From Nymphaea colorata (lineage: Eukaryota; Streptophyta; Magnoliopsida; Nymphaeales; Nymphaeaceae), in NCBI RefSeq assembly GCF_008831285.2, contig NC_045138.2:11670571-11734570 (forward strand): a stretch of 64,000 bases of DNA, written 5' to 3'. The position numbers and the translations under genes are program-made. The notes under the pieces were generated by a model. It did no database searches, was not told the origin of the DNA, and was given only the letters and a program-made list of their open reading frames with translations. This document shows, in pieces, positions 55,319 to 64,000 of this stretch; the stretch's first letter is position 1, and the number at the start of each line of letters is the position of its first letter.

Positions 55319-55473
55319 TGGTATCAGAGCAGGGTTACGTTATCTCTATCTAACGGAATGCCCAAACAGGTCTGATCTCGACATATCTTGTTATATCGTG
55401 TCTTCCTTCCCTTTCATCTTCTACTTATATACCCTTCTTTTCTGTCGTCATCGAAAACCTTCCGCATTCTGGT

Positions 55474-56689
55474 ATGTCCTCAAATTTTCTTCATCTTATT
55501 ACCGAAAAACTCAACCATGAGAATTATCTAACCTGGAAAAGACAGATCATGCCTTTTATAAAAAGTCAAGGCCTCTTTGGACATCTCGATGGTTCAACAA
55601 AGGCTCCACCAATACCTATTCTGCAGGAGATAAAGAATGAGGCAGGAGAGGTCATTGCTGTTCAAGAAAACAGCAACCCTGAACATGTTGTGTGGATGAG
55701 ACATGACCAATGTCTGGTTGCATATATTTTGTCTACTTTATCTCAACAAGTGTTACTTTTTGTTTCTGATGACTGTACTGCGGAAGAATTATGGGAAACT
55801 CTTACATATACTTTTTCCCAAATATCAAAAGCTCGGATTATGTACTTAAAGAAAGAATTTCAGAATTTGAACAAAGGTTCAACCTCTATCATGGATTATT
55901 TAGGAAGTATTAAGGTTGTCGCAAACCAACTCGCTGCCTCAGGGAATAACAATTTCTGATAAGGAGAAGGTGCAGCAAACTTTAAGTGGACTTGGGCATG
56001 ATTATCATGCCCTTATTACAACTCATGAAGTCCTTCCTGTTCTGCCCTCCTTCAACGAATTACAAGGTAAACTCCTCCAACACGAAATGAATATGAAGAG
56101 TCATTGAAAGAACTGATCAAAGGAACTCCCAAAATGTGTTGGCCATGAATGTAAAATTTGGTCAGAACCATGGGAACTCTGATCATGGTGGTTGGGGCAT
56201 TCTACCAACACCAAATAACCAAGGTATGCCTCATTTGAATACTCCAAGAAGAATACCAATTTGTTTTCAATGTGACAAGAAAGGGCACTTGAAGGCACAA
56301 TGCTGGTTTAATCCTCAAAATAAAAACAAAAGGGTAAGACATGATTACAAACAAGGAGGACAAAATTCTAAAACCACCGCCGAAGATATCCAGCAGCTAT
56401 TGATGGCCGCATTCTCCAAGATGACTATAAAGCAAAATGAGCAGGGAGAATGGTTCTTGGATTCAGGTGCAGCCACCCATGTGAAAGGGCATGCAGGTAA
56501 ATTGACTAACTTATCCCCTCATTATGGTAGAAATTGCATTATAACAAGTGATGGAAAATCTCATCCCATTACACATATTGGAAATGCAAATATTCCTTTG
56601 TCATCTTCCTCTCTATCATTGTCCAATGTTGTTTTTGCTCCCAATATCAAAAAGAATATCATATCCATTTCTAAGCTCATTGATGATAC
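55474..56689 (+). pseudogene. Copia-E gag-protease part
   Basis: It starts MSSNFLHLITEKLNHENYLT. A UBN2-type gag runs to about 55930, where the frame shifts, and a stop follows at 56105. A CCHC knuckle CFQCDKKGHLKAQC (near 56264-56305) and protease WFLDSGAATHVKG (near 56452) follow. The Copia-D insertion cuts the frame right after SKLIDDT. Confidence 0.9.
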
Positions 56690-56929
56690 TGTTGACGGAT
56701 CTTGGTGTATGGGTCCGGGTCTGAACCCGATCCATTGTGTCCTGGTTTGGGCATACTTATACCATTGTAAACCCTAATCTTGCAAGTTAATGAAGTTTCT
56801 AAGAGAGAGAGAATTTGGCGGCTAGTGGGCACCAGACCTCCTCACCTGTGGTTTTTTCCCTCTAGTTGAGGGTTTTCCACGTTACATTTGTGTTCGATCT
56901 TCGGTTCTTGTGTGTCTATTATTTCTACA
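56690..56929 (+). repeat. Copia-D 5' LTR
   Basis: It starts TGTTGACGGATCTTGG and ends TTTCTACA. It has 11 extra bases (about 56888-56898) relative to its partner. Confidence 0.94.
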
Positions 56930-57293
56930 TAATATCAGAGCCAACGAGATTGGAAAATTTTTTTTACGGTTGTGAAGTTCCAACCCTAAACCCGTGTCTG
57001 CCGCTGCCTTCTGCTCCTACGTCGCTGCCCTCTGCCGCCCGTGCCCTAGTTGTGTCGTCGTTCTACTCCAGCGCCGCTGATCGCTCCAATGTCGCCCGAC
57101 CAGACTCCAGCGTCATCCGACCAGATCCCAGCGTCTCTGCATCATCTACTGCCCGACGTGATCGCTGCCTCTCTGTTGTTGCCCTCTGCGTCGCCCGACC
57201 TGATCCTTGCTATCAGTGACTCTCAGGTGTGCTGTCCTCAGGGGTTGCCGCTGCTGTGTACCTCTGTTGGTCAGTCGTTTGTAGTTGGTGATC

Positions 57294-60200
57294 ATGGCCG
57301 ACTCGTCTTCCTCCTCCACAGTCAATACCGATCAGCCTGATGTTGGGACCGTGAGAACTGATAATGTACCGGTTCAAGTTACCACCATTCGGCTTACCAA
57401 GGAGAATTATCTACGATGGTCCGCTGCAGTTACTATGGGGATCGCTAGTCGCAGACGAATTGCCTATGTGAATGGGAGAAAGGTCGAACATGCTATGGAT
57501 AGTATGGCTTGGGATACATGGTTTCTTGAGGACAACCAGGTAAAAACTTGGATTGTTAATTCGGTGTCTTCGGTTATTCAACCCCTCGTTCTTCGTAAGA
57601 AGACTGCGAGGGATATGTGGATTATTTTGGAACAGATGTATGGTCAAAAGAAAAGAAAAGTTCGTGTGTATCAACTAATGAAGGACGTGTATGCTCTGTG
57701 ACAAGGGGATCTCTCGGTCGCAGATTTCTACGCAGCATTAAAATCTAAGTGGGAGGATCTAGACTACCATTCTGATGTTACATGGAGTTGTCCTCAAGAC
57801 CAGATGCAGTATATGGCCAAGGAGTGGGAGAATAGGGTATTCCTTTTCTTAGCTGGACTGAACGATGAATTCGAGAATATAAGGAGTCAGATTCTTAACT
57901 CTGACGAATCATTTAGTATTGAAGATGTTTATTCCCGTGTTGAAGCTGAAGAGCAAAGGAGGCTAGTCATAAGTGGGAGAAAGGGGGATCCCATGTCTCA
58001 CAATGAACGGTCCGCCTTTGTTAGCTGTGCCTCTGTGGGAACTACCTGTTCTTCCCGTAAATGTACACACTGCAAAAAAACTTGGTCATACTATGGACTT
58101 TTGTTGGGACCTACATCCAGAGAAGAAGAATAGTAGGGGGAGGTATTCTGGTGGGAAGAAGCCTGTTTCGAATGCAACGAATCCTAGTGATGGTAAAGTT
58201 TCTATTTCTGCAGAACAGATTCGTGAGATGCGAGCATATTTGAGCCAGATTGATGTTGGTCAGGCAGACACGTCAGATGAGATGAAGGTCAATCAGGCAC
58301 TGGCTGTTTCAGGGGAACAAGGTACTTATTGCATGGGAGAGTGGATTGTCGATAGCGGTGCCACTCATCACAGGCAACCCCAAACTCTTTCATGACTATA
58401 AGCTATCCTCGGGAAAGGAACGTGTGTCCCTTGCCGATGGCTCCTTTACCTCTGTGGCAGGGAAAGGGAGTCTTTCTTTGTTGAACAATTTTTTATTGCA
58501 TGGTACCCTGCATGTTCCCCATCTTCCCTTAAATCTTTTATCTGTTAGCAAGATTACCAAGGAACTGAACTGTGAACTTATATTTTCTGAAAACCGTTGT
58601 GTTTTGCAGGACTTGGTGACAGGGAAGAAGAATGGGATTGGTTTGGTGTCTGATGGTTTATATCAGCTTCTTATTCGTGTTGCCACAGCCCTTATGTCAG
58701 CAGTCAGCAGGACAAAGAAGAAGAAGGAAGAGTGTCGTCAGTTATTTTTGTACTGGCATAAACGCCTTGGTCATCTCCCTTTTGGGATTTTGAAACAATT
58801 GTTTCCTGAATTATGTTCCTGTTTAAACAATCCAATGTTATCTTGTGATGTGTGTCAGTTTGCGAAGCCTGTTAGAGCTTCGTATCCAATTTCAAATAGT
58901 CGTGCTAATAAAGCTTTCTCCTTGATTCATTCTGATGTGTGGGGGCCTTCAAGCATTCATTCTCGTGGTGGTTTTCAGTACTTTATGACTTTCATAGATG
59001 ACTATTCAAGGTGTACTTTTGTTTATCTGTTGAAAGACCGTAGCGAAGTACCTCATATTATAGAAACCTTCATCCTCCTAGTGGAAAACCAGTATGGTGA
59101 GTCTGTCAAGACATTCCGGTCTGATAATGCTCGTGAGTATATGTGTCTCACTGTCGAGGAATTCTTTCGAAAGAGAGGGATTGTTCATGAGACATCATGT
59201 AGTTATACACCCCCTCAAAATGGAGTTGCTGAGAGAAGAAACCGTCAGTTACTAAATGTCACCAAAGCTTTATTGTTCCAAAGGAATCTTCCAAAATATT
59301 ATTGGGGAGACGCGGTCATTACTAGTGTTTATTTGATTAATCGCATGCCTAGTCGAGTGCTAAATGGTCGTACACCCTACTCCATGCTTCCAAGGAGTAG
59401 CCAACCTTTTCACCTCCCTCATCTGGTCTTTGGATGTGTGTGTTTCATTCATAATCACAGCCCAAATGTGAAAAAACTTGACCCCAAATCAATTAAGGGA
59501 ATATTTCTTAGGTATTCTCCTACTCAAAAGGGGTATAAATGTCTAGAACCCACCACTGGTCGAGTTCACATTACCAAGGATGTCACATTTTTAGAACATG
59601 TCCCTTATTTTGGTGAGAATTCTCTTCAGGGGGAGAAGTCAATGTTTAAGGAAGAGTATTCTCCAAGTCAGTAAATTAAGTTTACAGATTTTCTGGATTA
59701 CAGGCGCAAAGAGAATCCATCTGTCTAGGTGCTTGGAAAAGAAGAAGATGGGACGTCTATTGAGATACATGAACAGGGAAAGGAGGGAGAGTGTCCTATG
59801 GAGACAAAAAAAGAATGCAATCGTCTGTTTGGGCAGGTGTATTCCAGGAGAAGAGTTTGTACTGACAAGGTGATTGATGGTGAGAAGTCCACTCTGAATC
59901 CCAATCCTACTTCTTCCTTGGATGACCCAAGTCATGCTGAGAAGCAACCTGTTAAGAGAGAAAGTCAGATAGAAAATGAAAAAGATGATCTTCTCATTGC
60001 CTTGAGAAAGGGTGTCAAGTAATGTACCCAACACCCTATTGGTAATTTTGTATCTTACTCTAGATTGAGCACTGACTACAAATGTTTTGTATCCTCCTTG
60101 TCTGTGGCTGTGATTCCCACGAATATTACAGAGGCTCAGAGTGCCCCAAGTGGACTCATGCTATGCAAGAAGAGATTAAGGCCTTAGACAGAAATCAAAC

Positions 60201-61653
60201 ATGGGAGGTGGTAGAGATTCCTGAAGCAGCTCATTTGGTTGGGTCAAAGTGGGTTTACACCATTAAGTACAAACTAGATGGGAACATTGAGAGGTAGAAA
60301 GCACGTCTGGTGGCCAAGGGATTCAGTCAGAAATATGAGTTCGACTACTTAGAGACGTTTGCCCCAGTTGCGAAGATGAAGGCTGTTAGAGTTATTATTT
60401 CTTTGGCGGTGCTGAAGGGTTGGGAGATGTGCCAACTCGATGTTAAAAATGTCTTTCTCAACGGAGATCTCGAAGAAGAAGTATATATGTGTATGCCCCC
60501 GGGTTTTGAGAGACCTGGAAAATGCTGTAAACTGAAGAAGGCTTTGTATGGGTCAAACAGTCTCCCCGGGCATGGTTTGGACGTCTCAGACTTGTTATGA
60601 AGAAACATGGCTACAAACAAGGAAATGGAGATCATACCCTGTTTGTAAAGAGGATAGAGGGTAAAGTTACTCCACTGTTGGTTTATGTTGATGATATGAT
60701 TGTTACAGATGATGATGAAGAAGAGATAGCAAGAGGGTTTACTATCGGCTGAATTTGATCTCAAGGACCTTGGCAAGCTGAAGTATTTCCTTGGTATTGA
60801 AATTGCCAGATCAGGTACAACTCTTGTGCTTAATCAAAGGAAGTATACCTTGAATTTACTGAAGGAGACAGGAAAACTGGGATGCAGACCAGCTTCTACT
60901 CCTCTGGATGCTAGGCACAAACTCGGTAGCAAGGATGGAGAACTTTTGTGTGAAGAAGCTAAAGGGAGATATCAACGTCTAGTTGGTAGATTGATATACC
61001 TCACTCTGACTAGACCGGATATCACCTTTGCTGTAAATGTGATGAGCCAGTTTATGCATGCACCTACAGATGTGCACTTAAAGACTGTAGATAGAATCCT
61101 GTGTTACTTGAAGAAGAATCCTGACAAGGGACTTCTATATGTGAAACAAAGGTCTATAGAAATTGAAGGGTATTTTGATGCAGACTGGGCAGGCTGTATT
61201 GACACCAGAAGATCTACTTCAAGGTACTGCGTTTAATTGGGAGAAAATCTAGTTGTTTGGAGAAGCAATAGACAAGATGTCTGTTCCCGCTCAAGTGCAG
61301 AGGCTGAATATAGGGCAGTTGCTATTGGAGTATCAGAGTTGTTGTGGCTAAAGATCTTGCTGACTGATATTGGGATAGAGATTGAAGGGCCTATGAGGAT
61401 GTATTGTGATAACAAGTCTGCGATTAACTTGGTTAACAATCCAGTGCTTCATGATCGAACAAAGCATGTTGAGATTGACTGTCACTTCATCAGAGAAAGA
61501 ATTGATGTCAGGGAGTCAACATTACCATACATGAAGTCTGAAGACCAAACTGCTGATATTGTAACTAAAGCTTTACATGTAACTCCATTTGAGAGAAATG
61601 TATCCAAGTTGGGCATGTTTGATATGTATGCCCAACTTGAGGGGGAGTGTTGA
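57294..61653 (+). pseudogene. Copia-D gag-pol pseudogene
   Basis: It starts [12 protein letters not shown] at 57294. Domains are in Copia-A order, but the frame is broken often: a stop at about 57699 (R to TGA), a shift in the zinc knuckle near 58070, a 5-base deletion just after the protease DSGATHH at about 58370, stops at about 59672, 59726 and 60020, a Y-to-TAG stop at about 60295, a shift in RT at about 60547, and another stop at about 61233. Integrase (58900-59300) and RNase H (61170-61450) are the best kept parts. It ends LEGEC. Confidence 0.92.
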
Positions 61654-61876
61654 CGGATCTTGGTGTATGGGTCTGGGTCTGGACCCGATCCATTGTGTCC
61701 TGGTTTGGGCATACTTATACCATTGTAAACCCTAATCTTGCAAGTTAATGAAGTTTCTAAGAGAGAGAGAGTCTGGCAGCTAGTGGGCACCAGACCTCCT
61801 CACCCGTGGTTTTTTTCCTCTAGTTGAGGGTTTTCCACGTTACATCTTCGGTTCTTGTGCATCTATTATTTCTACA
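61648..61876 (+). repeat. Copia-D 3' LTR
   Basis: It directly follows GAGGGGGAG and supplies the terminal Cys codon and TGA stop. Confidence 0.94.
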
Positions 61877-64000
61877 GATACAAACTCTTACGCTGAATTC
61901 ACACCTTCTTTTGTCTATGTCAAGGACCTCCAAACAAAGAAAATGTTCGCTAAAGGGGAGCGTCAAGGGAATATTTATGTCCTCAAGGAATGTCTACCCA
62001 AAGATTCGTCCACTTTTGGTATAGGATTGAAGACATTTTCTCTTTCTCATAATGCGTCACCAGTTCCAAGTCCTTGCCATTTCTAATCAAAAGTAAGAGG
62101 CTCTAACCAATTTTTGGAATCTGATCTGTGGCATAATTGGTTGGGAGACTGTGGTCGACATTTTATTGAAAAACTTGTCACAGATGGTCTCATTCCAAGA
62201 TCAAGCTTACCTCTTACTTCAAATGTAAAAAAATGTTCAAGTTGTGAACTTTGTAAGAGTCTTGTTTTACCCTTCCATAATATAAATCAAAGGGCTTCCA
62301 AACCCTTTGAAATTATTTTTTCTGATGTTTGGGGGCCAGCCCTTATTGATTTCATGTCTCGTTCACGATAGTATGTCTCATTCATTGACTCTTACTCACG
62401 ATTCACTTGGATTTACTTCATGAAACACAAATCAGAAATACTCCACACATTTCGAAACTTCTATGCCATGATTCAAACCAAATTTTCACACAATGTGATG
62501 GTGAGGGAGAATATCCCTCACTTGATTTTATTGAATTTCTACGTGAAAAAGGGATAACTAGACAAATCTCCTACCCTTACACACTACGACAAAATGGTGT
62601 AGTTGAGTGCAAACACCGACATATAGTTGAAAGCGCCACGAGCATGATGCATGATACTAATGTGCCTATTTCCTTATGGATTGAAGCCTTCCATACAGCT
62701 GTATACATAATAAATTGTTTGCCTATGACACTCTTGATGTCTAAATCGCCATATTTCACACTCTTAGGCAAACAACCTTATTATAAGAAATTGAAGGTTT
62801 TTGGCGGTGTATGCTATGTTCATGTTGATGCTGCCTTGAGGAACAAGTTTCAAGACAAAGCTATTCAGGTGTAGATTCGTTGGATTTGGATAGCTGATGA
62901 AAATAAAGGTTTTCGATGCTATGATCCAACAACTAAACGTATCAAGACTTCAAGAAATGTTACTTTTGATGAGCATAATTTTTATGATACTAATAAAATG
63001 CCTATGACCATTGAATCTTATGATCCTTGGACCAGTACACAGTTATTCAATGCAGATCCTATTTGAGAAAATGATGTGCCTCAGAGTGAAGATCGAGAGA
63101 GATCAATACAGTCGTCTAATGTGCCCCAAAGTGAAAATCAAGAGGGTCCAATACAGTCATCAAGTGATCACGAAAGTAATAATGAAGAACAGAGCAACAA
63201 TTCACATCGGTATTCAGGTCTTATCTACAATCGACGACTAAGGGACAAAAATGGTCACAGTGAAGAAGACAACATGCCCCACCTTAGAAGATCCCAACGC
63301 ATTCGCCATCCTATTCAGAGGTGGGTTAGCTATGATTCTTTATCACTTGATTTTCAATTATTCATGGCAAAAGTTGGCATGGAGGAAAAACCTACTTCAT
63401 TTGATCAAGCATCAAAATCACATCATTGGAGAAAGGCTATGAGAGAAGAAATGGATGCCTTGCGTGAATGTGGAACATGGGAGATCATTCCAAGGCCACA
63501 TGGAAAGAACATAGTGGGCTCCAAGTGGGTATACAAAATCAAATACAAACCTGACGGCAGCATAGAAAGACACAAAGCAAGGTTGGTAGCAAAAGGATTT
63601 ACTCAACAATTAGGGCATGATTATGACGAGACATTCAGTCCCGTAATCAAAATGGGAACATTCGCGTGATTATATCTCTTGTTGTTAAATATGGGTGGAA
63701 GCTAAATCAATTAGACGTTAAAAATGCATTCATTCATGGTGACTTGAAGGAAGAAGTTTTCATGGAGCAACCTCTTGGTTTTGTTAAAAAAGACTCTAGC
63801 GAATGGGTTTACAAACTGAAAAAATTCCTGTATGGACTTAAGCAAGCGTCATGGTTTGATAGTTTTTCAAACAAAATAAAGGAATACGGATTTCGAACAT
63901 TTGGAAGTTGTACTTCATGAACCATTAAAGTTAAGCTGATGACGGGGAAACATATGAAGACCCCACCAAATATCGCAGCATCGTTGGTGCTTTGCAATAT
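61877..64000 (+). pseudogene. Copia-E integrase-RT part (runs off window)
   Basis: It resumes with the duplicated GATAC. Pre-integrase DLWHNWLGDCGRHFIEKL with CSSCELC, integrase IIFSDVWGPALIDF and IDSYSRFTWIYFMKH, a shifted middle, then YTLRQNGVVECKHRHIVES, and RT from [20 protein letters not shown] to KNAFIHGDLKEEVFMEQP. After YGLKQAS the palm with the YVDD box is deleted, and RNase H-side sequence TYEDPTKYRSIVGALQY follows at the window end. Many stops are present. Confidence 0.9.

Larger units (their letters stand above)
56690..61876 (+). mobile_element. Copia-D, decayed LTR retrotransposon nested in Copia-E
   Basis: The LTRs are 240 bp (56690-56929) and 229 bp (61648-61876), with about eight substitutions and an 11-bp indel between them. 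The target duplication is GATAC (56685-56689, 61877-61881), and Copia-E coding continues across it. The primer site is decayed (TAATATCAGAGCC). A polypurine tract lies at 61639-61647. It is the Copia-A/C family. Confidence 0.96.
54899..64000 (+). mobile_element. Copia-E, degenerate copia of another lineage, split by Copia-D
   Basis: The 5' LTR is 54899-55318, the primer site TGGTATCAGAGC starts at 55319, and gag-protease runs to 56689. Copia-D then interrupts, and pre-integrase, integrase and RT resume at 61877 and run off the window. Its gag (KLNHENYLTWKRQIMPFIKS) differs from the Copia-A family. Its 3' LTR is outside, so the target duplication (AAAGT at left) cannot be checked. Confidence 0.92.

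Noticed and set aside
1-64000. tRNA, rRNA or CRISPR features
   Set aside because: No cloverleaf with intact arms, rRNA-like block or spaced direct-repeat array was seen. The tRNA-Met-like strings are retrotransposon primer sites.

Overview
This is nuclear DNA from a flowering plant. Two things show it: a many-exon host gene with GT-AG introns, and plant Ty1/copia, Ty3/gypsy and hAT transposons packed into its introns and flanks. The base composition is AT-rich, apart from GC-rich retrotransposon leaders and some transposon ends. I cannot name the species.

The host gene lies on the minus strand. It is DNA topoisomerase VI subunit B (TOP6B; BIN3/HYP6 in Arabidopsis). Sixteen exons can be traced from 52867 down to the stop codon at 4393. 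Together they encode 620 residues, starting just after the N-terminal ATPase N-box, whose exon or exons must lie beyond the right edge. Every exon junction keeps frame. All introns use GT-AG except one, which appears to be GC-AG (5983/4892 pair). Several introns are very large (15.6, 7.9, 6.2, 5.9, 3.5 and 3.5 kb), and these hold the transposons.

Layout from left to right: 1-4392 flank, no recognised gene. 4393-5982 last three exons, with a 257-bp tandem duplication in an intron. 6350-11718 Copia-A, an intact element with identical LTRs, in the same sense as TOP6B. 12219-14455 three exons. 14456-20310 intron with a copia scrap, a 326-bp hAT MITE and an antisense copia relic (Copia-G). 20311-25385 six exons, with a truncated copia (Copia-F) between two of them. 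25386-40967 giant intron holding an antisense copia relic, a non-autonomous hAT element split by Copia-B, then Copia-C. 40968-41032 exon. 41033-48901 intron with a hAT transposase scrap, a gypsy gag/protease relic and a degenerate hAT element. 48902-52867 three exons, with a gypsy RNase H/integrase relic in one intron. 53441-54845 another non-autonomous hAT element. 54899-64000 Copia-E, a different lineage, split by Copia-D at 56690-61876.

Copia-A, B, C and D form one family. They share the gag-pol protein, a tRNA-iMet primer binding site, a polypurine tract that is translated as the last codons, a stop codon supplied by the 3' LTR, and an RNA hairpin in the LTR that is kept by covariation. 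Their LTR divergence (A none, B about 1%, C about 2%, D about 3-4%) parallels the decay of their reading frames. The most interesting points are the TOP6B gene model with its GC-AG intron, the probably recent and coding-competent Copia-A, and the conserved LTR hairpin. I found no evidence for an entirely new system.
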